Position numbers and translations under genes: made by a program. From Sequoia sempervirens (Eukaryota > Streptophyta > Pinopsida > Cupressales > Cupressaceae): 64,000 nucleotides of DNA. The stretch covers positions 528,520,657-528,584,656 of the forward strand of contig VDFB02193867.1 of NCBI GenBank assembly GCA_007258455.2. The letters are read 5' to 3'. Below the pieces are notes generated by a model that did not search any database, was not told the origin of the DNA, and worked only from the letters and a program-made list of their open reading frames with translations. Positions 1-12,539 of this stretch are shown here, piece by piece; positions within the stretch are counted from its first letter, which is position 1; each line of letters starts with the position of its first letter.

Positions 1-399
1 AAAAGAATTAGAAAAAATCCAAAAATAGAAAAGAGAAATAATATTTTCCTATGGTGAAAACCACCCTTGGTGGTGCCTTGGATAAGTATGGGTGGTGAAA
101 ACTTGGTCACAGGTGCCACCTGTAATGGGCTTAATCATTATCTACCTCGTGTCCTCATTACTTTAAGACTTCACCCATCCTATCCTATCACTCCAACAAC
201 GTCCCATCCTTGGTCGCTTGATATCTTGATTAAGCATTGGATGATTATTAGCTATCTATTATCTTGAGCTTTTTATTCTACCCTGAGCTTGTACCATCAA
301 TTTTTCTGTCTATTTGTTAGTTTATGTCATCATTTAGGATCATCCATCGTGTCGGTCTCCATCTAGGCCTCATCTTGTCATGTCAGTCTTTTCATCTTT

Positions 400-780
400 T
401 GTCGAACTACGTTGCCCCTGCGCTTTCACATAGGAAAGGTTGATCATTTGATCTGCCCCTAGGGAATTTTGACCATCCCAAGATGGTTAGTCATCATTTT
501 TCTTCATCGTCCCCTTTTCACTTTATCCATGGTCAATTGTTGTTTGTCTTTTTCAAACTACGTTGCCCCTGCGCTTCCATGAAGGAAAGGTCAGTCTTTT
601 GATCCACCCCCGGGGCTCTTTTTCTTTCCGTTTCTCTTACTTCACTTCGTCATTGTCTCATTGGTCTTCATTAGTCCACTTCTTGCTTTTATCCATGGCA
701 TTTTCTTAAACTACAAGGGCGTTGTGCTTTCACGTAGGCAAGGCTAATCTTTGATCAGCCCCCAAGCCCCTAGGTCTTTA
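400..780. repeat. Three diverged direct repeats, about 150 bp apart
   Basis: A block containing 'aactacgttgcccctgcgct' followed by an 'aggaaaggt' and 'gatc.gcccc' tail occurs near 405 and 547, and in more diverged form near 706. Spacing is about 140-160 bp. Similar aactacg-containing repeats are common in plant LTR and untranslated regions of retrotransposons, so this is probably part of an old LTR. No ends or target duplication could be defined. Confidence 0.55.
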
Positions 781-799
781 GGGTGTGTTAGTTTGGTGT

Positions 800-1890
800 C
801 AGTTTCTTGCTTGGTCTCTTGTGTCTTGTTGTCAAGAGTGCCCTTATCGAGCTGGTTCTTCACAAATAGGATCCTCTAGTGTCAGAAGATCTAGTTAATG
901 GCAAAAATCCTGCATCATCTGGGTCATCTTAGTTTAGTATCCATCATCGGTATCAAAAAGATGCATCCTTCCTAATAGACCTTATCAACCCCATCCATCC
1001 TTGTGATCCTATGGCAAAGGATATTTGAATTTTATTATGATATTTTATAATACTTTTGGCTTTTATTTATTGTTTGAGCTCCCTATTACAACTAGTCATG
1101 GTCACCATAATCTATCATATTAGGGTGTGTTTTGATTAGTTAACATCAGGACATATCTTGATCTTTTATTGTTGATGTCTGTTGGGTTGTCCCATGTGGT
1201 ACCCATCAAGATCCATGAGGTCTTGTGTTATGCCAGGACATCCCTTTGTGATGGTGGTTATCCCGATACCTAGCCTGACCAAAGTCTTTGTCACTTTGGG
1301 GTGTTGGGATAACCTTGTTTGTTGTGTATGTTTTGTGCATTAGATGCTAACTTGCCTTGGTTTTATGTACCATGGTAGCTCGTGTCTTATGCTATAGCAA
1401 AAATAAATGCTCCAAAGATGGAAAATTGCATTCATGATTTCATTTCATTTCATTGCATGTATCATTCATCCATTCTTGTTCCTAACTCATGACTTGTGAT
1501 TTTGGTTGTGCAAACTTTGATTCTTTTCCCTTTTCTCTTCTCAGGATACTAAGGGTTCTTGACAAGTGCAAAATCATGCCCACACTATGCCTATCACCTA
1601 CCCACATTCCCATGCAAGACCTTATTGACACTTATGATTGCATTGAATTTCATAGAAGCATCCATTTTCCATTCATATTGCATGTTACATCATAAGTCTA
1701 TTATCCCATATGCATAATAGGCTGATAAGAGTAGGCATCTTAGGTTCATTTTAATCCATACATGTCCATATTAACATTTACACATTACATAGCTCACCAC
1801 CTACAACACACATTGTTAGGTCCATAATAATTGCATATCATACCCAAAATTCATTCCATCCTACATCATAATCGTTGATACATCATAATG
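800..1890. other. Stretch without recognisable genes
   Basis: AT-rich sequence with many stops in all frames. It is probably decayed retroelement sequence continuous with the repeats at 400-780. I see no conserved protein motif or RNA gene. Confidence 0.5.
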
Positions 1891-1896
1891 CATAAC

Positions 1897-2190
1897 ATAA
1901 TCATCCACATAAGCATAAATCATCATCAACATAATCATCCAAATAAGCATAAATCATCATCAACATCATGCATAATATAATCATCCACATAAGCATAAAT
2001 CACCATCAACATCATCCATAATATAATTATCCACATAAGTATAAATAATCATCAACATCATGCATAATATAATCATCCACATAAGCATAAATCATCATCA
2101 ACATCATGCATAATATAATCATCCACATAAGTATAAATCATCATCAACATCATGCATAATATAATCATCCACATAAGCATAAATCATACA
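1897..2190. repeat. 46-bp minisatellite, about 6.5 units
   Basis: Units begin with 'ataatcatccacataagcat' at 1897, 1931, 1977, 2023, 2069, 2115 and 2161. The first is shortened to 34 bp; the next five are exactly 46 bp; the last decays after about 30 bp. Differences between units are single substitutions (cacataag/caaataag, agcat/agtat, catgcat/catccat). It lies in an ATCAT-rich neighbourhood from about 1,800 to 2,400 that looks like an older, more diverged version of the same array. Confidence 0.9.
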
Positions 2191-2659
2191 CATATGCATA
2201 CATTGCATTATCCATAATAAGGGCATAAAAACATACTCATATGCATAACATAAATCATCCATCACATAAAAATAACATATAGTGCCAATAAGGGATATCA
2301 CATATCATATCATAATCAAAATAATAATGTTCATCTCATCATAATGTCTCAAACATAATCAAATACATATCCATCAAATACATCATCAAATAAAATGGTA
2401 CAAGTCCAAGGATGTAGACCACATCTAGCCTTTGCTAATATGTACTAAATCTCCATCTTGCACTTGTCAAAAAAAAAAATTGTATCCTATCACCTGCTCT
2501 CGTTCTACCCTACTGTGAGATGCCCACTTCTGATCTCTAAGGAGAATTAGGCACTAGCCCCTTGTGTGTGGGAGTCCCTTGATAATCCTAGGTAGGAGTC
2601 CTCTGATAACCACCATAGCAAGGAGGAGTCAACTAAAAGTCGCTATACCCTTTGGTATG

Positions 2660-4420
2660 TGTCCCTAATTACTAGGATGGTGCCGAAATCTGGGGTACCT
2701 ACTTGACATAGCGTGTTGTGTTTTGCACCAAATTTGGAACTTCCTGCTCATAAGCAAACCTCCAGTAGGTTGCCTCCTACAAATAATCATCTCTCTTCCC
2801 AGCCTGGTATCCAACAATATTCTGCTCATGCATGTATCTATCTCAGTCCCCACTAATGGTTCTCTGCTCCTACTCCCATGCCTCATGTGTTGTCCTCAGT
2901 TGTTGTACCTGCTCTATGACCCTGTCCCTCTTAGCTTAGGCATCTTGCAGTTGTGCTTGCAATCCCTGTATGTCTGCTCCTACCTCACCACCCTCAACCT
3001 GTACTGCCTACACCTGAGCCACTACTGTGCATCCCTCTCTCCTTGCAACATCTGCATCTACACCTCTATGACATCTCTCACCCTTTGTGTGGCATGTGCC
3101 AGAGCCACCGTTGCATTCCTATCCTTCTGCAACACCTCTGATCTCAAATCTGTTGCATCTCGCTCTCTTCAAAGAGTTGATACCTGTGACACTTCCTCAT
3201 CTCTCTCTCTGAAGAGACTATACCTGTGTCTCTACCACCGCCCTCTCACTCTATAACACTTGAACTTGTGCTAGAGCTACATCCCTCTCCACCTCTAGAG
3301 CCTACGCATGTGCTTATGCTACTTCTCTCTCTACCTACATCATGCACACCTAACTCCTCATCTTATCCTCTCTTACCTGCATAAACCCCATCTCTCTAAC
3401 TTTCTGCTCTAAATAATACACTATGTCCTGGAGCTCATCTCTCTCCCACCTCAAATATGCTCTCTCTCCCCATAGCTACTCTACCTGCCTCGCAAATCCT
3501 CCACATCTCCTATTGCCTTTGTCCTAATCTCTATAGGCCTCTGCCCTATCCTTGCTCCAGCATCTCCCTATCCTCTATCCTGTCGTACTACCTCCTTTGC
3601 CACTAGATGGTCCCTCTCCCATATCGCTGCCTCTCCATCCTCATGCTCCTTGGAAACCTCTACCTATAGGCTATCTATCTTTGCACATAGATCAATCACC
3701 TCATCTTGTTCCTTATCTCTCTCTCTCAATAGACTCCTCTTCATCTTTGTTATCATGGCAAGCTTTGAGTAATCCCTCTCATTCCTAACAAGTAGCTCAA
3801 TCACTTGTGCCTCTAATCTACTCAGTTGTGCCTATGACTATCGTAGACGTTGCGTAACCTCTCTAGTGCCCCTCTTAATAACACTGTTGGATCCTCTCTC
3901 GTAGGTGGTGCCATAGAAAGTGGAGGGATATCATGTACCTCCATTTCAATGTTCATTGCCTCTGGCTCATACCCCTCATTCTCCCCATCCACCTCCGACT
4001 CATCGACATCAATCACCACCGGGGCTCTCCTCCTCCTCCTGTCATCCTCTTCGGCTCTCCACTAACCTTGGCCTCCTCTTATATCTGCCTCTGCTGGGCT
4101 CTGGTGGCTGCACAAGCCTCTTGTCTTTGCCTCTACTGGGCTCCGATGGCTACACAAACCTTCAGTCTCCTCTCCCTTTGTGCCTCTTGTCCCCTATCCT
4201 GCTAATCCATGACCTTGGCTTCCTCCTCTCCCCCCTATACCCCATCCCCTCCTCAGACTCTCTATTGTCATCTCCTCCTCTTGCCCACCCTCACTGGCTT
4301 CTCTGTTGCTTTGGCTACCCCCTATCCTCCTCTCTATTATCCTCATGGATGCTCTCTCCCTCTCTCAGCTTCCCTCTCTCTCATCCTCTGACTCGAAACC
4401 TAATGCCTCCTCAATAGGCA
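2660..4420 (-). pseudogene. Decayed coiled-coil 3' half of a PMD-type transposon ORF
   Basis: The + strand is strikingly pyrimidine-rich and the minus strand reads as Glu/Arg/Lys/Leu-rich heptad-like protein, broken by stops and frameshifts. One clean minus piece, 4019-3822, is acidic ('DVDESEVDGENEGYEPEA') and runs into a piece with LSRLEAQVIELLVRNERD around 3820-3740, which looks like a coiled coil. Several stops in that frame are TAG at positions flanked by Gln-rich text, suggesting CAG to TAG decay. It follows the mobile-domain-like segment at 4,430-5,607 in the same direction, so the two were probably one protein. Function unknown. Confidence 0.45.
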
Positions 4421-4429
4421 CCACTAGAG

Positions 4430-5607
4430 TAATCCACTGAGGTGGATGTCAACAAAACCACTAACCATACCGATCTATTGTCCCTACATCTCTCAGCCCA
4501 TCTCTCCTACCTAGGTATGGAACTAATCACAGTGTCTCCCACTCTACCCTTGCATACTCAGGATTAATCTCATCCCCCCATGGCCACTCTTGCATTAGCC
4601 AATAGAACATCTCTCGACCCTGTGGAATATCCTACCTCATGCCAAATTTCCTCGTCACTCGATCTGGTCTATGTAACTCAACTGTGCAGGGATCCTTCCT
4701 GATAATATAGCATCAGGTGTAGAAATAATCCATGTGTTTAACCTCCTCATCCCTTCGATCCCTAAACTGTCGCAGCATGTACAGTCACCACACTATCGTC
4801 TCTTGCCTGCACCTCATCAAATCATCTCCTCTAGACATCCATGTGTCTGAATCCCTGATAACATAGTAGTGCTCCAACCTTTGTCCCCCATACCCAGGCT
4901 ACTATTGCTTTGTCATCCTCGACTCCTGCTCTCACCATGATTGGCCTTGCAACCCTGATATGCTCCCAGGCCCATACTTGTAGCAGTATGACATGTGTCA
5001 CACTCAGCACCTCTTGATAGCATACCACGTGCATATCCTTATACAACTCTGCCAACAGATAGGTCCCCCATGCAAACTGCCACTCTCGACCCTTGATAAT
5101 GTGCTGAATCACCTCCACAAACCTGAGGTGCAGGAATCAACTGCTCTGGTCTGGCAGTAGTATCCCACTGATCAATCCTGCTAGGTATAGTGACAATGTC
5201 GGTAACTTGTAGGAGAGACATCTATCCACATCTAGTTGTTTCCGTTGAATCGGTAACTCATCCCCACCAATCACGACCTGCTAGAACTCGTCCAATGCCT
5301 CGTCCTCTACTTGACACTCACTAACTAGGAGCCCCGCTATGGGGAGCCTCAGAATCCTCCAAATGTCCTCTAATGTCACTATCATCTCCCCTGTCAGTAG
5401 GTGAAATGTTGACGTGGCCGAATCCTAGCACTCTATCAGCACTGTCAACATGGCCCTGTGGGCCTTAATCGTTGAGTAGGATAACATGTGTAAAATCCAT
5501 GCTTGCGCTAGCTCCTTGTGATCCGCATCATTCATGGCCGCTATGCAAATCTTCAACACCTCAGACCACCACTCCCATGTCCATAGTCTATTAAAGTCTG
5601 CATCCAT
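4430..5607 (-). pseudogene. Plant-mobile-domain-like (PMD) transposon-derived ORF, decayed
   Basis: Minus-strand reading gives, in order, a Trp-rich start at 5607 (DADFNRLWTWEWWSEVLKIC), 'MIVTLEDIWRILRLPIAG' near 5,390-5,340, and a block from 5118 to 4831 with 'GREWQFAWGTYLLAELYKD' and 'LLQVWAWEHIRVARP'. The LEDxxxIL.LPI.G, GTYLLAxLY and Q.WAWEH...RP signatures resemble the plant mobile domain (aminotransferase-like PMD) carried by several plant retrotransposon and Mutator-type ORFs. Stops at about 5,290, 5,150 and 4,830 plus frame changes make it non-functional. An upstream exon may exist at 6,270-6,113. The parent element's ends are not visible. Confidence 0.55.
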
Positions 5608-5729
5608 ATTCCACTAATTGTTTCATTCCTTCCTTTCTCTTCCATTTCCCCGGCCCTGGGTCCCCCTTTCCTCCCTTTCTTCTCTATTTCCCCCACCCCC
5701 CTTCGTCACCTAATCTATCCTACCTTGCT

Positions 5730-5860
5730 AGGGGTGGACCTGCCCCTAGGTGCAAGTGGACCCACTCGTGTAGGGGTAAACCTGCCCTCAAGCACGAGTG
5801 GACCTGCCCAAGCAGGGGTAGACCTGCCTGCGTGGGGGCGTACTCGCCCCACCGCAGGTA
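5730..5860. repeat. 42-bp GC-rich tandem repeat, three units
   Basis: Units starting 'aggggt(g/a)(g/a)acctgccc' occur at 5730, 5772 and 5814, exactly 42 bp apart, with the third decaying after about 35 bp. They are markedly more GC-rich than the surroundings and lie just upstream (in minus orientation) of the mobile-domain ORF, so they may be untranslated leader or intron of that element. Confidence 0.8.
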
Positions 5861-6112
5861 GGTGGGTACGCCCCTCTATTGGGGCCCAACTTTTTTTTCC
5901 TCCCCTTCCTTTTTCAATTCACCTTGGGTGACCTTGCCCTCTTCTGGGAAATACCCAAACCCTCCCGGCTAATTGTCCCACCTAATCAGTGAAATCTAAT
6001 TTTCGACGACTACCCATTTTTCTAACCTACCCCCCCACCCAAATCCATAATTTCAAATTTTACTAAACTCAAACAAAATGATACAAATCACAAAATTGGG
6101 TTTGGGGCTTAC

Positions 6113-6270
6113 CTGACATGGAACGACGCACTCGCTGTAGAACCACCACACCTTGTCCTCTCGGTGGATAATCTTGGTCTCGTAGTCCAGCATCCTGCCC
6201 TCTGGTCCTCTCCCTCTCTTCTCTTCTCTTCCTCAACTGACAACTGTTCAAATGAGGAGACGTAATTCAT
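6113..6270 (-). other. Possible 5' exon with splice donor, minus strand
   Basis: A short minus-strand ORF from an ATG at 6270 runs to a good-looking donor, catgtcag/gtaagc, at 6113/6112. It is Arg/Glu-rich. It lies about 500 bp upstream of the mobile-domain ORF and could be its first exon. No acceptor was identified, and a TATA-like element at about 6,280 is too close to serve this ATG. Weak call. Confidence 0.2.
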
Positions 6271-6839
6271 AAAATTACCTTATATAACTTTCTCTCATTT
6301 TTAACCTTTTTAAATGAAGGTTATTTTTTACCGTTTATTTAAAAATTTCTTCCTCCAACTAATTCCTTCCATCCTCTATCTTCCCAGGGTTTCCATTTGC
6401 AAACCGTACATCTGTTTTCCTCCGTTCAAAAGCCAATCTTCTCAATTTTACGTGCTCTTTCCAATGATATATACCACTCTATACTTTCAAGAAGTTGCCT
6501 GGGACCCCTTTTTCCTTCCCCATCTACCTCCTCAAGGGGGCATACCCTACCATTCTTCCCCATTCCTCCATCATAGGCCTTCCCTTGCGATACTGAGGCA
6601 TCCCCTTTCATTTCCCTCCATTCGAGCAGCTCACATAGCCTCCCCTATGATGTGGCATCTTTTTTCTGGTTGCTTCCTCTATAGAGTCATCTACATGTTA
6701 TTTTCTTCTAAACCCTATTATCCTAATAGTGTTTTGAAGAGGGAAAAAAGTAGACATTCAAATTTGGCCACTTCCATATGGTCAAAGTCATCTCCTTATT
6801 CATCTCTATACTCGTCTACCTCATCCTCTTTGTCAGTAT

Positions 6840-7980
6840 TAATTAAATTACTCATTTAATTAATATTTCATTCTCTGCCCAAGGTTCCTAAAGTGTTTAA
6901 TTCAATAAATGAAGTACTTTTACCTTTTACTTTTTCCTCTCTAAATTAAATAAATATATCACTTTATTTTATTTTATTTAGTCATGTGACTTCTTTAATT
7001 TAAGTCAATTTTTATTTCCTCTTTTTCTCTCTCATTGTCACATCCTCCATAACCCTCTTCTAATCCAGATTAATTTGATTAATCCTGGATCAGGATGTGC
7101 ACACCTTTAATTTGAGATTAATGTCACATCCTCCAACATTTTCTACTTGCTTCTAATCTTTCATTAATCCTCCTAATCATGTGTTTTCACAACCTTAATC
7201 AAAGTCATTAACCACATTTAGCATGCCTTTTTAGTCAACCTTTTCATTTTCCTTTCTTAGCATTGACTCTCTTTTCGATATAATTTAAAATTCACATTTA
7301 TTCCTCATAGAATCTCCTTTTCCCATGCATCTTCTAGAATCTTTGACTTGTCACATCAAGTCACATGTGGACAAGTGCTTCCCTTTTTGGAACCTTGTCT
7401 TGTCCATAAGATTCTTGCAACTGTGAATTTTTAATTCACATTTATTTCTCCAACTACTTTCTCAATCCCCATAGAGATTTTTGAGGAATTCTAAAATTCC
7501 TCAAAAGTCACTTTCATTCCAACTTGGGGACAAGAAGTTCCTTTTTGAGGAAATCTTCTCATCCCCCAAGGTACTTGCAAAGTACTTGTCTTTCCAGATC
7601 ATGTGCCCTCCTTTCACCTCATTTACACATCACCATTTCTAGGCCACTTCACATTCCACATGTTAAGATGTGAGGGCTTGTGAGTTCTCAACTCACCATA
7701 GCCCTTCATCTTGGCCTTGTTGTTTTAATCTCAACCATTGAATTCTCTAAAGAATTAAGAAACCTCTATAAATACCCCCTCTTTTCTCTCATTTAGGGGG
7801 TTCATAATTTTGCTACCAAAACTCTTTTAAATTTTACATTTGAGCCATACTTAGCCAAAAAATTGCATTTCTTGCATTCACCATAGCATCCCCATCCACT
7901 TCTCATCCATAGTGCATTACATTTGTGCATCTTTTTCTATCAAGAGGAGCATGCATTACGTCAACAATCAAAGGGCCAAC
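6840..7980 (+). mobile_element. Probable LTR or LTR fragment, + orientation
   Basis: A TATA box (tataaata, 7767-7774) is preceded by a long AT-rich, gene-free stretch and followed by 'cccctcttttctctc', the usual core-promoter arrangement of plant LTRs. The stretch 6,850-7,700 has repeated 'attaat..cacatcctcc' phrases. A sequence of similar character is seen at 59.86-60.5 kb. LTR borders and target duplication were not found. Confidence 0.35.
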
Positions 7981-8124
7981 CAAAGGAAAACTTAACAATG
8001 TATAATCTTTCCATCTATTTTGTTAAGTTCAATGTTTTTTCGCAATCTTGAGGTGTTAGGTGTTGGTTTCTTTCATATTTAGTGTTGTTGCTCATTTCTA
8101 GGACCACATTTTCACCTGATCACA

Positions 8125-8460
8125 ATGACCTATGGATTTCCCATGTCTATTTATCTATTCCTCTTGAATTTTTTGTTATTATATTTCTTTTAACTTTTTC
8201 TTGTGTATTTTCTCCCACACAAACCAAGAACTCTTCATTTATCTCTCTTAGGAAACCATTAACATTAATAATAGTGTTTTTCAAGTAAATACTATAATGA
8301 ATATCAATGCTAAAGGAATAACATGGACTATTAACTTTAGCCTCTTACTAACAAAAAACCAAAATGGAGTTGTTTGAGAGAAATAAAAGCAAAAACAACA
8401 CAACAAAATTAAATTGAATATTTATGTTGATGTTGATCACCTATGGACCCAGATGCTCCT
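8125..8460. repeat. Direct repeat, copy 1 (partner at 11,706-12,046)
   Basis: About 335 bp matches 11,706-12,046 closely, sharing long runs such as 'tattatatttcttttaactt' and 'agtaaatactataatgaata' with scattered substitutions. The copies are in the same orientation, about 3.58 kb apart, and both end near 'gatgct.ctgcatca'. They could be the LTRs of one element or two fragments of a dispersed repeat. Confidence 0.8.
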
Positions 8461-9155
8461 GCATCAAACACATCAGGTAAGAAATTTGTGAGCATGGGCT
8501 CAAAAATGTGGAGCTAGGTGATAAAACCACCTTTTGAGATTGCACACAACCTCTAGTGAACTCCATCACTAACAACTTGACCTCCTTTTCCAAGTAGTTT
8601 GAACTCCTCCACCAAGTACTTCCTCTCCATTCTATACGTGACCTCTCACATTCCTCTTTTGGTTGCCTTTTGGCGATAAATTAAAAGTCACAACCTATAA
8701 GTTCATACACATTGTCTAACAAATATGCCTTTTTTTGTCTTCACCTTAAGACAACCATTTCATTTGTCTCTCGAATCCACTACAATTCTTCCCTTGCAAC
8801 CTCCATGCTGCAATCGTACCTGTAATCTGCCATCACATAACACTTTCCTTTGCACTTTCCACTCTCAACCGTTCAGGACTCCGTTCACCTACAATTATGT
8901 TGATTCTCTTGAGCTTCTCACTCACGCTTCCAAGTCTATTCCTTCCAATCCTCAACCACTAGGACTCTATACACCTGCAACAATTACTTTTGGATTTCAC
9001 TTGTGCTTCCACTAACCATAGGTTTCGTCACAAGCTACCTCACATTTGGCAATCTACTTGTGCATCCGAAACCTCTGCTCACATCCCTCTTCACCCCTAG
9101 GTCCTAGTGTGAACCACCTCTCTCTTGGCACTCTATCTGCACAGTCAGAACCTCT

Positions 9156-9168
9156 GGCTCTAATACCA
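9156..9168 (-). other. Copia-type primer-binding site (initiator Met tRNA), minus strand
   Basis: Read on the minus strand the sequence is TGGTATTAGAGCC, close to the plant initiator-tRNA-Met PBS of Ty1/Copia elements (TGGTATCAGAGC). A minus-strand LTR would then start at 9171 on the + strand (TGATGAAGAAG). No Copia protein motifs were recognised to its left, so the element is truncated or badly decayed. Confidence 0.45.
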
Positions 9169-9759
9169 CTTGATGAAGAAGAAAAGCAAAACTCTCTCTC
9201 AACCAATTCAACAAAACTTGGATTACGCAAACTCAATTTAAATGATTAAACCCAAATTTGACAATTACATGTCAAATAAAAAATTAATTAAAATTGCTCC
9301 ATTCAGATTGAAAAAAAATCAAAACATTTATTGAATTTTAATTTCTTAAATCTTAGATGGGAAAAATTGCCTCTTTATTTTCCATCTGTTGTCTTCACTC
9401 TTATTGTTACCTCATATCTCCTTCGATGCCTCTCATCCTAAGTCTTTCAATTCACCTCATACCTTGTTGAGTAGATGTACCCTTACATTACACAACATTG
9501 CTTCTCTGCATCCTCACCCTAGAATTCATCCTTTCCATCATTAATTGTGCTACTGCTGAGTAACTCAAAGGCCATTCAACATGGCACAACCTTTTCTCAC
9601 ATATTAACAAGCTTCTCTTTCTTCCCTGCTTGTGGCCTACTGCTTGTTCTACCTTCAACGTATGGCTTCAGACATCCAAATGTAGACCATTGCTATACTT
9701 ACACTTTTGCACTGTGTGATCCTTCTAAAATGAAGATTTTTGTCACCTCTTACACCTCT

Positions 9760-11461
9760 GGTGTTTTGCACCTAAAAGGAGAGAGACAAAGATCAACACT
9801 TCATTCAAGAACAAACCCTTGAGATCTCAATACAAAAGAGATTTAAATATAACAAAGGGAAGGTTCTAGGAAATGATATTAGCAAATGAGGGTTCACCAC
9901 CAAGTGTAAACCTGGAAAATGCAATATGTTTGAAAACACGGTGTAGTATGCAAACATATACTAAATGACCTAGAAATGTTCATTGAACAAAACAGAAAAT
10001 TATAAAATTGAAAGTGTGCACATATAGACTTGTAGAGGCTAGAATGAAGACTGAAAATGTTATTGATCCTAAAATTTTGACCTACTAGGACTCATTCACC
10101 AGTCTAGGCGAATCAGTCCCAGATCTAGAAAAATACACTAGAGCCTGTTTTAGCCAAATGGGTATCTGAATCTACAAAAATATTTGAAAAATAGGTATAG
10201 TGGGACTCATTCACCACTAATGGAAAATGAGTCCATTTTGACTTTTCTAAAAACTTGAAAGTGGAATTTGTAGCTCCCAGTTTGCTTTTTCTTTACCTCC
10301 AGGTGTCTGGATCTAAAACCTTGATTTATGGCACTGTAAGTGTCTTTTCTAAGGATTTTGACCTTTCCAATAGGGCGATGAATTCAACAACTTTGTAACC
10401 TATTCTTCAATGATCTCCAAGCCTTCAAAGTACTCAGATCTACAACCACACAAAGAAAGAAAGAGAAATGTTGAATGTTAGGGAATGGGGGTTTTCCTTG
10501 GTCAAACCCCTTTTAGGTAATTAAACCAAAATAATGAAGCATGAAATAATGTGATTAGATACTTTCCATATAATAAATTTTGAATTTTTGCAACAATGAA
10601 TGAATAATCTTTCCTCGAACGCCTTAGAAAACTATCTTGATGACTTAAAATGCTAAAACCCTAGCTTGCTTGACTTGAGATGGATAATGAATTAGGGTTT
10701 AAAACCTTGTTTATATAGGAAATCCATGTAAATGCCTATTAATTTGATCCCCAAGGCTGACATTGAAGAAAATTAAACTTAAACCCTAACTTTTCTCGTT
10801 CAAACCTTGAAAATGGCCCAAATGGGACTCATTCACCATCCTGTGTGAATGGGTCCCACCTGGATGGAACTCATTCACCCAAAGTGGCAAATGGGTCCCA
10901 TAGATGCTCTTTTGCTAGCTAGGATGTTGGGGAGTGAATTAGGTTTATATATTGATTTTGTGAGGTTTTTTTTTATCAAAATAAGCCTTGGGATGCACAA
11001 TATGGGGTCATAGGGGCCTATTAATGATAATGTAAAGGGTAATTAGGGATAGGGACACAAAGATCAATGTGAAAGTGTGGTTAAATATAATCTACAACAT
11101 TAAAATGAGGTCCACATAGCCTAGAAAGGCGCATCATCCAATGTGAATGTGTAAAACACATTACAACACTAGCTTAAAATCAAGTTTAATTTACAAGCCT
11201 TCTAGATTAATGTGAGAATGCCATTAAATATATTTTACAATATTGAATTAAGGGAAAAATAGTTCCATTAGACTTAGATGCTTAATATAAGTCTAGAAAA
11301 TTGTGAAAGTTATTTACAACACTTTACAAAACCTTTACAAGACATTGATAAATGCATTTTATTTAGTTTGCAAGGGTCCAAGACCTAATATGGATGTGCA
11401 AAACACCTCACAACATTAGATCAAGGCGACATTAGGTCCAATTTATCATGAATTATTCCCA
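9760..11461 (-). mobile_element. LTR 'A' of a minus-oriented LTR family
   Basis: Collinear with the block at 16,236-17,901: both contain 'ttcattcaag', 'ggttcaccac', 'ctaaatgacctag', paired palindromic GGGACTCAT/ATGRGTCCC motifs, the core 'gggggttttccttggtcaaa' (10,487-10,510 here), a minus-strand TATA (gtttatataggaaatcc, near 10,710), 'cctattaatgat' and 'caacactagatcaagg'. Both end near 'att.attccca' (11461 and 17901). The left border is approximate. Orientation is minus because TATA, core motif and primer site run that way. Divergence from the other copy is large. Confidence 0.6.
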
Positions 11462-11705
11462 TATCAAGCAAGAGACTTTTTTCTACGCTACACCTTCCCA
11501 CACCAAAGATCTACAAGGAAACTTAATTTTTGTTTAGCTTTTGAGTTGGTGTCCACTTCTAGTCATGCATCCCAACTACTCTTCCTTCCTTGTGTGGTTG
11601 TCTACTTAGTCTTTCCTTCATGTTCTCTGCTCCAACAACCATACCTTCTACCCCATTGTGCAGTCTGGTTAAAAATCCTCTAAGGCCGATTCCTTTCCTT
11701 CCTTG

Positions 11706-12046
11706 GATGTATGACCTTTGGCTTTCCCATGTTTGTCTATTCATCTTGAATTTTCTATTATTATATTTCTTTTAACTTTTGCTTGTGTATTTTCTCCCGT
11801 GCAAACCAAAAAATCTTCAATTATCTCTCTTATGAAACCATTAACATTAATAATAGTGTTTTTCAAGTAAATACTATAATGAATATCAATGCTAAAGCAA
11901 TAACATGGACTATTAACTTCAGCCTCTTGTTGACGCACAAAACCAAAACAAAGTTGTTTGAGAGAAAGAAAAGCAAAAAACCACAACGAAATCAAATCAA
12001 ATATTTTTTTTGATGTTGATTGCCTATGGACCTAGATGCTTCTGCA
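11706..12046. repeat. Direct repeat, copy 2 (partner at 8,125-8,460)
   Basis: Second copy of the roughly 335-bp direct repeat. It lies between LTR block A and the Gypsy-like coding remnant, so it interrupts or bounds that element. Short ORFs read through it on both strands are accidental. Confidence 0.8.
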
Positions 12047-12539
12047 TCATAATGTCTCCAAGAGAGGACAAGTCAAAGAAATACCATGCTCTTGGAGGAT
12101 ATCAACCCTAATGACACCACCAAGAAAATGACGCATCATAAGAATAAAGAAAAATCACAAAGTGAAACATGAGTGTTGTTGTATGTCCCCACTTTAAAGT
12201 GGTTGCTAACACCATTACTATGAGAAATTTCTTTAAATTAGAAGAAGACATGAGAGGTTGTTCGGAAATCCCTATGCCAAGTCATATGTTTCTGAATGAT
12301 ACATCATGGATAAGGGGTTGCCCCCAAAACTAGGTACATCACATGTGAGCCAACTTAAGGCATGTTGTCTACATCCCAAGCTTGCTCCTATATATACATG
12401 AAAGGAAGTCAACTAGCCAAAAGAGACAATGACAAGTGGCATATGAGGACAAGGCTACTTAACCCCTTTCCCCCACTTAGTGCAAGACAAGGATGAGCCG
12501 GGATAATTGATGAGAAACATGCTAAAGTGAAAATAAGTA

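Noticed and set aside
1897..2190. CRISPR-like array
   Set aside because: Units are contiguous without unique spacers, and the sequence is a plant nuclear minisatellite.
2723..4417. Long + strand ORFs rich in Leu/Ser/Pro/Cys
   Set aside because: They are complements of a Glu/Arg-rich coiled-coil frame on the minus strand (CT-rich + strand); no domain.
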